Origin: JANSWY01 sp965243755
Lineage (GTDB): Bacteria; Bacteroidota; Bacteroidia; Cytophagales; Cyclobacteriaceae
Length of the DNA stretch: 64,000 bases
Direction of reading: 5' to 3'
Assembly: GCA_965243755.1 (NCBI GenBank)
Contig: CBDEVW010000006.1
Coordinates: forward strand, 372,001-436,000
The notes beneath the pieces are model-generated. The model did not search any database. It was not told the origin of the DNA and saw nothing but the letters and a program-made list of their open reading frames with translations. A program made the position numbers and the translations under genes. Within the stretch, counting starts at the first letter, position 1. Every line of letters begins with the position of its first letter. Positions 1 to 8,772 of the stretch are shown one piece after another.

Positions 1-651
1 AATCACACGATAAATATTGGAAAGATTACAACCGAAAAGACGATTCAGCATGGTTTTGAAATTTATAATGATGGTGACACAGTACTCACAATCGATTCGT
101 TGAAGACGGTAACACCCGCACATATTACACTGAACTATTCCTCAACGGAGGTTAAGCCTAAAGGAAAAGCCAGCGTCATTATTAATTACGATCCTATCAA
201 AAGAGATAACCTTGGTTATAATTCTGACAACATTCAGCTGGCAACCAGTGACGCTGAAAAACCAATGAAGTCCATCACTGTGATGACTACTATTGAGGAG
301 TATTTTCCACCTATGTCCCCAGAAGAGTTGGCAAAGGCCCCAAAGCTTAACATCAATGAAAAGCTGGTTGACTTTGGAAAGGTAAATAAAGGAGAGCAAC
401 TAACTCAAACTTTTGAACTGGTCAATGCAGGGTTGCAGAAACTGGAAATCAGAAAAATCGATCCCAATTGTAGTTGCTTAACGCTAAAGAAGTACAAAAA
501 GAAAATTGCGCCAGGGAAGAGCATCAGCCTTGAAGTAACGTTGGATACTTCGGATGCCAGAGGAAGACAATATAAAACCTTGTCAATATTTACTAATGAC
601 CCCTCTGCTCCAACCCAAACCATTGCGATCAGAGCAGAGGTGACTCAGTAG
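1..651 (+). CDS. DUF1573 domain protein, 5' end outside window
   Basis: The reading frame is open from the first base of the window to the TAG at 649-651, so the true start lies upstream. The 216 visible residues hold two Ig/ASH-like repeats of the DUF1573 type. The second contains the diagnostic stretch around LVDFGKVNKGEQLTQTFELVN, followed by DPNCSCL and a C-terminal IFTNDPSAPTQTIAIRAEV strand. DUF1573 proteins are common exported, beta-rich proteins of unknown function in Bacteroidota. An internal TTG at 100 could be mistaken for a start, but similarity to the repeat begins before it. The stop codon abuts the stop of the convergent M1 peptidase gene with no spacer, so any terminator must lie inside coding sequence. 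Confidence 0.85.
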   Translation, partial: NHTINIGKITTEKTIQHGFEIYNDGDTVLTIDSLKTVTPAHITLNYSSTEVKPKGKASVIINYDPIKRDNLGYNSDNIQLATSDAEKPMKSITVMTTIEEYFPPMSPEELAKAPKLNINEKLVDFGKVNKGEQLTQTFELVNAGLQKLEIRKIDPNCSCLTLKKYKKKIAPGKSISLEVTLDTSDARGRQYKTLSIFTNDPSAPTQTIAIRAEVTQ

Positions 652-2463
652 TTATTTCTTGTAAACGTTATTTTTTCTGTTGATATCGGCCATTCTTCCA
701 GATGGGTCGATATTGATGGATTGAATCGATTTTAATGGTTTATCGAGTTTAAATGAGTAATTAGGATGTGTCCATGGCCAGTCAGGAAGTTGAGTTCTGG
801 TCAGGTCACTTTCATTGGGTTTCTCTCCTCTCATTATCCTTAGTGGGATGTAAATCAATTCTTTTTTGCCATCTGTATAGGTTACCTCAATGTCTAATGG
901 CATTGGCATTCTACCAACCCTCGATAAAGTAATTGATGTGCCACCATCAACTGCTTTGACTTCAGAAACTGCGTAATCTATGGTATGCGTTGTATTGATC
1001 CAATATTCATAATACCAGTCCAGTTCCAGTCCGGATTCTTTTTCCATGATCCGGACGAAATCATTAAGGTTGGGGTGTTTGAATTTCCAGGTATTGTAGT
1101 AGGTTAACAAACCTTTCATCATCACATCCTGACCGATGATATAACCCAACTGGTGCAATGAAACGGCTCCTTTAATATAAGAACCCAGGCTATACGCTCT
1201 GTTAGTATCAAAATGATCAGAATGAGTACTCAGGGGTTCCTCATTGCCGCTTTGTACCAATCTAAGGTAGGCATTGTATAATCCGGAAATTTCATCTCCG
1301 CCGTTGAGGTATTGCATGGTCAATGCTTCTGCATAAGTGGTGTAGCCTTCATCCATCCAGGCATAATAACTTTCGTTGGTTGCCAGGATCATTTGATACC
1401 ATGTGTGCATCATCTCATGGAGCGTTACTCCCAATAAACTTTCGTAGCTTCTTTCCCCGGTGATTAATGTCGCCATGGGATATTCCATTCCTCCATCACC
1501 TCCCTGAATCACGGAATAAACTTCATATGGATACTTACCGAACGTTTTTTCCATGTACGGATAAGCTTTCTTGATCTCCTCTTGTAGTTTTTTCCAATTG
1601 GCGATAATGTCACTGTTTTTAGGCTGGTACAGGAAATGTATCTCAGGACCACCTTCAACAGTAATTTTATCATGGGTGTAGTCCGGATCTGCTGCCCAGA
1701 CAAAGTCATGTACGTTTTCTGCTTTAAACTTCCAGGTAAGTGTTTTCCCTTTTGTTTTTACGGTTTTTTCGCCATAACCGTATCCAATTTCTTCAGGGTT
1801 TTGAAGTACTCCGGTGGCGCCAATGATGTAATCTTTGTCTAAAGTGATATTTACCTCAAAGTCTCCCCATGGGGCGTAAAACTCTCGGGCGATATAAGGG
1901 TGTGCGTGCCATCCTTTGTAGTCATATTCGGCCATTTTAGGATACCACTGTGACATGGAGAATTCTATTCCTTCGCTATTGAGGTATCCACTTCTTCGGA
2001 TTTGCTTTGGAACCTGTGCATTAAATTCCATTTCAAAAACCGTCTGACTGTTTGGTGGGATAGGCTCAGGTAACTTCACTTCCAATACTGTACCCTCAAT
2101 GACAAATTCTGTTGGTTTACCATTTTGCAGTAGTGAAGATATTTTGTGGTATCCAATCTCATCATCACCCAATTTACTGATCCGATCTCTTACCCTACGG
2201 TCCGGGTCAGGTAAATTCTGACTCCTGACATCCATCATGCTACCGGGCTGAAAAGCATTGAAATAAAGGTGGTAAAACACCTGGGTAAGTGTGTCTGGAG
2301 AATTATTGGTGTATGTTAGTTTTTGTTTGCCGGTAAACTGATGCGCCTTCACATCAAGGGTTATGTCCATCTGATAGTTGACCTTTTGTTGCCAGCGATC
2401 AGGTTGGGCTATTGCGGGAAGTGTGACTAGTAATGCGAAAGTAAGCTGTATTACAATTCTCAT
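652..2463 (-). CDS. Secreted M1 family zinc metallopeptidase
   Basis: This 603-residue protein has a signal peptide (about residues 1-19, ending ALLVTLPAIAQ) and belongs to the aminopeptidase N/gluzincin family M1. The zinc site HEMMH is at 349-353, with the third ligand Glu at about 372 in AWMDEGYTTYAEA. The usual GxMEN exopeptidase motif is present as GGMEYP (about 324-329), so the final Asn is replaced by Tyr, as in several bacterial M1 proteins. The N-terminal beta saddle domain covers roughly residues 25-230. The protein is shorter than full-length PepN (about 870) and matches the roughly 600-residue exported M1 proteins of Bacteroidota. It probably trims N-terminal residues from peptides in the periplasm or outside the cell. 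The gene is monocistronic and convergent with the DUF1573 gene. Confidence 0.88.
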   Translation of the reverse strand: MRIVIQLTFALLVTLPAIAQPDRWQQKVNYQMDITLDVKAHQFTGKQKLTYTNNSPDTLTQVFYHLYFNAFQPGSMMDVRSQNLPDPDRRVRDRISKLGDDEIGYHKISSLLQNGKPTEFVIEGTVLEVKLPEPIPPNSQTVFEMEFNAQVPKQIRRSGYLNSEGIEFSMSQWYPKMAEYDYKGWHAHPYIAREFYAPWGDFEVNITLDKDYIIGATGVLQNPEEIGYGYGEKTVKTKGKTLTWKFKAENVHDFVWAADPDYTHDKITVEGGPEIHFLYQPKNSDIIANWKKLQEEIKKAYPYMEKTFGKYPYEVYSVIQGGDGGMEYPMATLITGERSYESLLGVTLHEMMHTWYQMILATNESYYAWMDEGYTTYAEALTMQYLNGGDEISGLYNAYLRLVQSGNEEPLSTHSDHFDTNRAYSLGSYIKGAVSLHQLGYIIGQDVMMKGLLTYYNTWKFKHPNLNDFVRIMEKESGLELDWYYEYWINTTHTIDYAVSEVKAVDGGTSITLSRVGRMPMPLDIEVTYTDGKKELIYIPLRIMRGEKPNESDLTRTQLPDWPWTHPNYSFKLDKPLKSIQSINIDPSGRMADINRKNNVYKK

Positions 2464-2617
2464 GGTTTGTTTGTTTATTTCAATTTTTGACCGAACAAAA
2501 ACAACATAATTACAGTTAGAATTAAAATGAAATCTGGAAATATTTCAATATCAATTAGTTGTATGTTTCTAAAATTATGGTTATTATAAGATAAGTTCAA
2601 TTTCTAAACTTCAACAA

Positions 2618-2770
2618 ATGATTATAGAGCAGGTAATTAAGTTGTTAGCATCCACCGTTTTAGCCGTTTTCTCGGGGGTTATTTTCATGGTGGTCATATT
2701 ATACAAAATGGCACAAGCTTTCTTTAGTTTGGTATTTACCAGAAGAAAGTCTCATGCCAACAATGTTTAA
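2618..2770 (+). CDS. Putative 50-residue single-span membrane protein
   Basis: A short ORF starting with ATG at 2618 and ending TAA at 2768-2770 encodes 50 residues. A hydrophobic helix spans about residues 8-30 (VIKLLASTVLAVFSGVIFMV), followed by a basic tail with TRRKSH. It lies in the otherwise empty space between the M1 peptidase and gyrB and ends two bases before the gyrB stop. No clear ribosome binding site is visible, which is normal for this phylum. I do not recognise a family. The membrane-helix-plus-basic-tail layout and the lack of another explanation for the interval support it; chance is the alternative. Confidence 0.4.
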   Translation: MIIEQVIKLLASTVLAVFSGVIFMVVILYKMAQAFFSLVFTRRKSHANNV

Positions 2771-2772
2771 TT

Positions 2773-4728
2773 TTAAATATCCAGATTTGCGTATCTGGCA
2801 TTCTTCTCAATAAATTCCCTTCTAGGCGCTACTTCGTCACCCATGAGCATTGAGAACAAATGATCGGCTTCTGCAGCTGATTCTATCGTTACCTGCTTTA
2901 AACTTCTGTGTTCCGGATTCATGGTAGTTGTCCAAAGTTGTTCAGGGTTCATTTCTCCAAGACCCTTGTATCGCTGAACATTCACAGAATCTTCTTTTTC
3001 ACCACCAATTTCCTTCACTAACCTCGCTCTATCCGCTTCTGACCATGCGTACTTCTCATTTTTACCTTTTTTAATTAAGTACAATGGAGGAAGAGCAATA
3101 TACAAATAGCCATTTTCGATGAGTTGCCTCATGTACCTGAAGAAGAAGGTGAGGATCAGGGTACGGATATGGCTACCATCTACATCGGCATCCGTCATGA
3201 TCACAATTTTGTGGTACCTTAACTTTTCCATGTCAAGGGCCTTATCATCATCTTCAGTTCCAAATTTCACCCCAAGAGCGGTGATGATGTTTTTGATCTC
3301 ATCATTGTCGTAGATTTTATGCTCCTGAGCTTTCTCAACGTTTAGAATTTTTCCTCTTAGCGGCAAAATAGCCTGGAATTTCCTGTCTCTTCCCTGTTTG
3401 GCTGATCCGCCGGCAGAATCACCCTCTACGAGATAAAGCTCACATACCGCCGGGTCTTTGTCAGAACAATCTGCCAGTTTACCGGGTAGTCCTGTTCCTG
3501 AAAGTACGTTTTTACGCTGAACCATTTCGCGAGCCTTTCGCGCGGCATGTCTTGCCTGGGCAGCCAATATGACCTTTTGAACAATCTGTTTGGCCTCTTT
3601 AGGGTTCTCTTCCAGATAGTCATTTAAAATTTCACTAACGCTGGTGTCCACAGCTCCCATGGCTTCTGAGTTACCCAGTTTTGTCTTGGTCTGACCTTCA
3701 AATTGAGGTTCAGCAACTTTTACTGAGATAACAGCTGTAAGCCCCTCTCTAAAATCATCTCCACTGATGTCAATTTTTACTTTATCCAGTAATCCGGATT
3801 TTTCAGCGTAAGACTTTAAAGTCCTGGTCAGGGCTCTCCTGAAACCTGCAACATGTGTTCCCCCTTCAATCGTATTAATGTTGTTGACATAGGAAACTAC
3901 ATTTTCAGCGTAGGAGGTATTGTAGCTCATTGCAACCTGTACCGGAATGGCACCTTTCTCTCCTTCGATATAGATCGGATTGGCGATCAGTTTTTCCCTG
4001 GTCGAATCCAGGTATTCAACGAATTCTGTAAGTCCTCCCTCTGAAAAGAAGTCCTCGGAAATTGAATTGCCATTGTCATCAACTTCCCGGTGATCGGTTA
4101 ATTTTATTTTAATGCCAGCATTTAAGTAGGAGAGTTCTCTCAGTCGGCTGGCAACTGTTTCGTATTTGTATTCAGAAACTGTGAAAATTTCTGCGTCAGG
4201 ATGGAAGTGTACAGTTGTTCCAGTAATATCGGTTTTGCCAACTTCCTTTACAGCGTATGATGGGATTCCACGACTGTATTCCTGTTCAAATATCTTGTTA
4301 TTTCTATGAACAGTAACTTTCAGGTGGTCTGAAAGTGCATTAACACAGGATACACCCACTCCGTGAAGTCCTCCGGAAACTTTGTAAGTATCTTTATCAA
4401 ACTTACCACCGGCATGGAGTACGGTCATTACCACTTCTAGTGCAGATCGTTTCTCTTTGGGGTGCATGTCGGTGGGGATACCACGTCCGTTATCAGTTAC
4501 TTTGATGGAATTATCTTCCAGTATTTCTACATGGATGGTATCACAGTGTCCCGCAAGGGCCTCATCGATGGAGTTATCAACAACTTCCCAAACCATATGG
4601 TGAAGACCTTTGATCCCAACATCTCCAATATACATGGCAGGTCTTTTCCTTACTGCTTCCAGTCCCTCTAAAACCTGAATATTACTGGCTGAATAATTCC
4701 CTTTCTGTTCTTCCTTTTTATCGCTCAT
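2773..4728 (-). CDS. gyrB: DNA gyrase subunit B
   Basis: A 651-residue type IIA topoisomerase B subunit. The GHKL ATPase domain occupies about residues 1-220, with VDNSIDEALAG at 50-60, DNGRGIP at 79-85 and GGLHGVGVSCVNALS near 119-133. The transducer domain follows. The TOPRIM domain has VEGDSAGGSAKQGRD at 434-448 and DADVDGSH at 513-520. The C-terminal RYKGLGEMNPEQLW motif is typical of GyrB. With GyrA it introduces negative supercoils using ATP. The length fits the short bacterial GyrB without the gamma-proteobacterial insertion. ParE is the alternative, but the start (YSASNIQVLEGLEAVRKRP) and overall length favour GyrB. The gene appears monocistronic, with a candidate promoter just upstream. 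Confidence 0.96.
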   Translation of the reverse strand: MSDKKEEQKGNYSASNIQVLEGLEAVRKRPAMYIGDVGIKGLHHMVWEVVDNSIDEALAGHCDTIHVEILEDNSIKVTDNGRGIPTDMHPKEKRSALEVVMTVLHAGGKFDKDTYKVSGGLHGVGVSCVNALSDHLKVTVHRNNKIFEQEYSRGIPSYAVKEVGKTDITGTTVHFHPDAEIFTVSEYKYETVASRLRELSYLNAGIKIKLTDHREVDDNGNSISEDFFSEGGLTEFVEYLDSTREKLIANPIYIEGEKGAIPVQVAMSYNTSYAENVVSYVNNINTIEGGTHVAGFRRALTRTLKSYAEKSGLLDKVKIDISGDDFREGLTAVISVKVAEPQFEGQTKTKLGNSEAMGAVDTSVSEILNDYLEENPKEAKQIVQKVILAAQARHAARKAREMVQRKNVLSGTGLPGKLADCSDKDPAVCELYLVEGDSAGGSAKQGRDRKFQAILPLRGKILNVEKAQEHKIYDNDEIKNIITALGVKFGTEDDDKALDMEKLRYHKIVIMTDADVDGSHIRTLILTFFFRYMRQLIENGYLYIALPPLYLIKKGKNEKYAWSEADRARLVKEIGGEKEDSVNVQRYKGLGEMNPEQLWTTTMNPEHRSLKQVTIESAAEADHLFSMLMGDEVAPRREFIEKNARYANLDI

Positions 4729-4757
4729 ACTTCAATTTTCAAAACAGCCAAAATTAA

Positions 4758-4765
4758 CAAATTTA
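4758..4765 (-). promoter_or_regulatory. Candidate gyrB -7 box (TAnnTTTG type)
   Basis: On the minus strand the sequence reads TAAATTTG, an exact match to the Bacteroidota -7 consensus TAnnTTTG, about 30 bases upstream of the gyrB start. A second match, TAATTTTG, lies at 4749-4756. I see no convincing -33 TTTG at the usual distance, so this is a motif-level call only. Confidence 0.4.
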
Positions 4766-4932
4766 GGTCGATATGAAACCCCTTATCTGAGGTTTTTATA
4801 CCATTATTCTGACTTCTTTGAAATATTATCTGGTATGTGTGATCTAAAGACTTTATTGGTCGCAGAAATATGCTTGAAATTGATAGATGTTGGTCCAATG
4901 GATTGTAATAAATCAGTGTGTCTGGAATATTT

Positions 4933-5298
4933 TTAGTAGTTACCTACCGAAAGCATGACCAAAGTGCAGCCATTCACTACTTCAATACCTTTCGCTTCTG
5001 CTTTTTGATGTAAATCAGGGTTTTCTGAACCAGGGTTGAAAATTATCCTTTTTGGGTTTAAGGATAATATATAATCTATGTAGGGTTCCTGGTGTTGTGC
5101 ACCCATGTACATGGTAATGGTATCCACATCATCAACCTTTGGCTTTTCCCTTATGTCTAATATTTCTTCTCCATAAACAGTGCCTTTCTTAATTCCAATG
5201 GGTACTATTTCGTGCCCTTTCGCTTTGAGATCGTTTGCTGCAAGGAAAGCGTAACGTGTTGGGTTTGTGCTTGCTCCCAGTATTGCTGTTTTTTTCAT
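4933..5298 (-). CDS. CoA-binding (YccU-like) protein
   Basis: A 121-residue single-domain Rossmann-like protein of the CoA_binding_2 family. It opens with KKTAILGASTNPTRYA, the nucleotide-binding glycine loop, and contains FNPGSENPDL and the C-terminal GCTLVML segment conserved in YccU-like proteins. The length is typical. Family members bind CoA in the N-terminal succinyl-CoA ligase fold; the physiological role is unknown. The start lies eight bases after the stop of the upstream FAD-dependent dehydrogenase gene, so the two are very likely co-transcribed. Confidence 0.85.
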   Translation of the reverse strand: MKKTAILGASTNPTRYAFLAANDLKAKGHEIVPIGIKKGTVYGEEILDIREKPKVDDVDTITMYMGAQHQEPYIDYILSLNPKRIIFNPGSENPDLHQKAEAKGIEVVNGCTLVMLSVGNY

Positions 5299-5306
5299 CT
5301 TAATGT

Positions 5307-6878
5307 TTAACTGAAAGGCTTTGGAACTTGTTCATTAAAAACTGTCTGGTAAACTGCTTTTGCACATTTTTCACCATCTATTGCGGCAGAAACTATACCT
5401 CCTGCATATCCTGCTCCCTCTCCGCAGGGGAACAAACGGGAAACCTGAACATGTTCTAGTGTGTTCTTATCCCTGGGAATTTTTACCGGTGAACTGGTTC
5501 TGCTTTCTACACCAACAATTTGCGCTTCATTGGTGAGATAGCCTTTCATTTTCTTGCCAAAGTACTTAAATGCATCTCTAAGGCGCAGGTGAATGTTTTC
5601 GGGAAGTACTGCTCGCATGTCAACCGAATTTAACCCGGGTTGATAGGAGGTATCAAGCAGTGAAGTAGAAAATTTGTTTTCAACAAAATCTACAAGCCTT
5701 TGCGCTGGTGCGGTTTGTGTTTTTCCGCCCGCTTCCCAGGCTTTTTGCTCAATGTCCTTCTGGAATTGAAGATTGGCCATGGCTTCAAACTGCGAATACT
5801 TTTGAAGGTCTTCATTTTCAATGGCCACCACAATACCGGAGTTTGAGTATTTGGAGTCTCTTCTTGACGGACTCATGCCGTTGACTACTACTTCCCCGGG
5901 GCTGGTAGCAGCTGGTACAATGAACCCCCCAGGGCACATACAAAAACTAAATACTCCCCTTTGCTTTTCCTGATAAAACGTTTGACACACCAGCGAATAA
6001 GAGGAAGCTGGCAGGTAATCACCTCTGTTTGCCCGTTTGTATTGGATCTGATCTATGAGCGATTGTTGATGTTCCACCCTTATTCCCAGAGCAAAAGGCT
6101 TTTGCTCGATGGTGATCTGGTGTCGGTTCAATAACTGAAAAATATCGCGGGCACTATGACCGGTTGCCAGGATTACTGCTTCTGCATCATAAGAGACATC
6201 ATTACTCCTGACCCCTTTAATACGGTTTTTCTCAAGGATAAAATCGGTTACCCTGGTATTAAAGTGCACCTCTCCTCCAAGTGCTATTATTTTATCCCTG
6301 ATGCTCTGAATGATTTTAGGAAGCTTGTTTGTGCCGATATGAGGATGAGCATCATAAAGAATTTCATCTGTTGCTCCATGAGCAACTAATATCTCCAGAA
6401 TCCTTTGTACATCACCTCTTTTTTTTGATCTCGTATAAAGTTTACCATCAGAATAGGTTCCTGCGCCACCTTCTCCAAAGCAATAATTGGATTCCGGATT
6501 AACGATATGTTTTTTATTGATATTGGCAATGTCTCTGCGCCTGGTCTGGACATCTTTTCCTCTTTCAAGAATGATCGGTTTGAGGCCCAATTCAATGCAT
6601 TGCAACCCCGCGAATAACCCAGCAGGACCTGCTCCAATGATAATAACACGCTTTTGGTTAGCAACGTTAGTGTCGGGGTGTTTGTAACTAATGAGGTCTT
6701 TTACCTCTTCATCAAACCATGTCACCTCCAGGTCTACAATCGGGTTTTTACCTCTTGCATCAATGGATCTCCTTTGTATTCGGTAGGGAAGTGAGCTTTT
6801 ACCCTGTAGAAATTCTTTCAATGCCTGTTCATCAAAAGCAACTTCAGGTTTTAATCTAAATCTTTTATTGTGGGTCAC
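5307..6878 (-). CDS. FAD-dependent dehydrogenase, uncharacterised
   Basis: A 523-residue flavoprotein with an N-terminal segment of about 85 residues before the dinucleotide-binding motif VIIIGAGPAGLFAGLQCIELG. The redox segment FGEGGAGTYSDGKLYTRSK follows, then a second glycine-rich stretch ATGHSARDIF. CPGGFIVPAATSPGEVVVNG and the C-terminal GEGAGYAGGIVSAAIDG complete the pattern of the large uncharacterised FAD-dependent dehydrogenase family (COG2509). Substrate and physiological acceptor are unknown. No membrane segment or signal peptide is seen, so a cytoplasmic location is likely. It is the first gene of a probable two-gene unit with the CoA-binding protein. Confidence 0.85.
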   Translation of the reverse strand: MTHNKRFRLKPEVAFDEQALKEFLQGKSSLPYRIQRRSIDARGKNPIVDLEVTWFDEEVKDLISYKHPDTNVANQKRVIIIGAGPAGLFAGLQCIELGLKPIILERGKDVQTRRRDIANINKKHIVNPESNYCFGEGGAGTYSDGKLYTRSKKRGDVQRILEILVAHGATDEILYDAHPHIGTNKLPKIIQSIRDKIIALGGEVHFNTRVTDFILEKNRIKGVRSNDVSYDAEAVILATGHSARDIFQLLNRHQITIEQKPFALGIRVEHQQSLIDQIQYKRANRGDYLPASSYSLVCQTFYQEKQRGVFSFCMCPGGFIVPAATSPGEVVVNGMSPSRRDSKYSNSGIVVAIENEDLQKYSQFEAMANLQFQKDIEQKAWEAGGKTQTAPAQRLVDFVENKFSTSLLDTSYQPGLNSVDMRAVLPENIHLRLRDAFKYFGKKMKGYLTNEAQIVGVESRTSSPVKIPRDKNTLEHVQVSRLFPCGEGAGYAGGIVSAAIDGEKCAKAVYQTVFNEQVPKPFS

Positions 6879-6938
6879 TTGTATTGGGTAAGGTAGTTAT
6901 CCTTAAAAATTCAGGACAAAATTAATGATTTAGATGAT

Positions 6939-8759
6939 TTAGTAGGTAGTGTTTTTCTTTTTTGGGCCCGCATACCCAAAGTTCAGACCAAATCGGATAG
7001 GGAAATGTATTTTACTTTTCCGAACATGATCAAAGTACTGATCGGTGTATTCAACTGTATCGTAACGTTCCTGAAAGTCACGATAACCTAACCCAACTCC
7101 CAGAAAGGCATCCCAGGTGAAACCAGCATCTCCCGGGTTGTTCATCCAGCGGTTGCCAATGTATACATCGTATGTAAATGTGTTTTCCTGGGCATTAATA
7201 GAAATTTGATTGGTTCCGGCAGTGTTCATGATGTTTTTTCCATGGGTCACAGAGGTGATGGTTAATTGATGACCAAAATAGTACATGCCGGTTTGTCTGT
7301 CGGGTGAATAGAATTTTTGTCTAAGGCTGAATTCAGCACCTGATTTAAAGTTTTCGTCAAGCCCTAAACCAGACCCGTTTTTAAAAAATGGCTGCCGAAT
7401 CACAGTACCTACCACCTCATAGCCCAAACGCTCCTGTGTATAGAATTCCAGGGCTATTGGTACCCATCCGCCGATAGAGAAAATTGGGTTGGAACCAATG
7501 ATGTATGCCTTGTATTCATTAACAACTGGTTTAAAATAACGTGATTTTTCTTTTTCCTGCTGGTATTCTGGTTTATCGTATTGGGCATTTCGGGTAAAGC
7601 TTTCTCTTGTCCTGAATATGGGCTTGTCATCTTCATAGATTGGTTTGTAATACCCCGCTAATGATCCATCGGGATTATAGAGTTTCCATTCACCCACTCT
7701 TTTGCCATCTTTGATCTTTCCCTCCATTTTAAGCGTGCCGTCTTCATAAAAGCCTTTGTATGTCCCTTCACCCCGTCGAAATAGGGCATAACCTTCTTCA
7801 TTACCTGCTTCGTTGAAATAGATCCATTTTCCTTCATTTTTACCTCTAAGCACATTTCCCTTGGCTTTCTGCTTTCCATTTTCATAGAATTCCAGAAATG
7901 TTCCACTTCCCTTGTCAAACTTCCCTTCGGCTTTGATCTGTCCGGTTTCATAATACAGTTTCCACACACCTTCTTTTAGCCCATTGGATTCTATGCCTTC
8001 CGAGCTGAGTTTGCCGTCTTCATAATAATATTTCCACAAACCCTCTTTCTGGCCTTCAGTATAGCCTCCGGTTGCAGAGACAATTCCATTTTTATGGTAG
8101 TATTTCCATGGTCCATGTTTTGCACCCATTCTAAAATACCCTTCGGCTTGTAGTTCGCCCGTTTCGTAATAATACTTCCACTTGCCGGTACTCCTTTGAT
8201 TGGAGTTATAACCTTCCATTTTCAAAGCTCCTGAAGGATAGAATTCCTTATATAACCCTGAGTTGTTTTCGTAAAATGCCTGAGCTTTTAAATTGGAGTC
8301 CTCATAGAAGTAGTTCCAGATGCCATTCTTTGCATTGTTTTCATAGGTTCCTCTACTTTTTTCAGTGCCGTTTTCATAATAGAAAATCCATTCTCCTTCG
8401 CGTTTGTTCGCTTTTAACTCCCCCTCCATACGCATCGATCCGTTCTCATAATAATATTGCCAGTGTCCCGTGGTTATTCCTTCACGCAACTGGCCCTTTG
8501 TTTTTATGCCACCGTTTTCATAATAGTATTTCCACAGGCCATCGGGTTTATTGTTACTGTATTTGCCTATTGACTTGAGTTTGCCAGAATAATAATAGGA
8601 TTTGTAAACTCCATTTAATTGGAATTCCTCCAGGTTGTTGACCTCATATTCTTCTTTGATCAGGGAGCTGTCAAGGTCATAGTAGGTGGTTATCATTTGA
8701 CCATACGCTGATTGCACAGTCAAGGCGAATGCTGCCGATATGATAACCACAAATTTCAT
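6939..8759 (-). CDS. MORN-type repeat protein with C-terminal barrel-like domain
   Basis: A 606-residue exported protein with a signal peptide (about 1-20, ending QSAYGQ). Residues about 45-375 form fourteen repeats of about 23 residues with the pattern GxWKYYYENGxxxxEG, the MORN variant that annotation pipelines call YwqK-family antitoxin. The last ~200 residues have no repeats and alternate aromatic and polar residues (for example FSLRQKFYSPDRQTGMYYFG and FTWDAFLGVGLGYRDF). They end in RFGLNFGYAG-type strands, which suggests an outer-membrane beta-barrel or DUF3575-like domain. Repeat module plus barrel suggests a surface-exposed or periplasmic repeat scaffold. Despite the family name there is no toxin partner nearby. 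It lies 13 bases downstream of kynA on the same strand. Confidence 0.75.
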   Translation of the reverse strand: MKFVVIISAAFALTVQSAYGQMITTYYDLDSSLIKEEYEVNNLEEFQLNGVYKSYYYSGKLKSIGKYSNNKPDGLWKYYYENGGIKTKGQLREGITTGHWQYYYENGSMRMEGELKANKREGEWIFYYENGTEKSRGTYENNAKNGIWNYFYEDSNLKAQAFYENNSGLYKEFYPSGALKMEGYNSNQRSTGKWKYYYETGELQAEGYFRMGAKHGPWKYYHKNGIVSATGGYTEGQKEGLWKYYYEDGKLSSEGIESNGLKEGVWKLYYETGQIKAEGKFDKGSGTFLEFYENGKQKAKGNVLRGKNEGKWIYFNEAGNEEGYALFRRGEGTYKGFYEDGTLKMEGKIKDGKRVGEWKLYNPDGSLAGYYKPIYEDDKPIFRTRESFTRNAQYDKPEYQQEKEKSRYFKPVVNEYKAYIIGSNPIFSIGGWVPIALEFYTQERLGYEVVGTVIRQPFFKNGSGLGLDENFKSGAEFSLRQKFYSPDRQTGMYYFGHQLTITSVTHGKNIMNTAGTNQISINAQENTFTYDVYIGNRWMNNPGDAGFTWDAFLGVGLGYRDFQERYDTVEYTDQYFDHVRKSKIHFPIRFGLNFGYAGPKKKNTTY

Positions 8760-8772
8760 TTCAGGTATAAAC

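Noticed and set aside
6939..8759. YwqK-family antitoxin of a toxin-antitoxin pair
   Set aside because: The name reflects MORN-type repeats only; the protein is exported, long and has no adjacent toxin gene.
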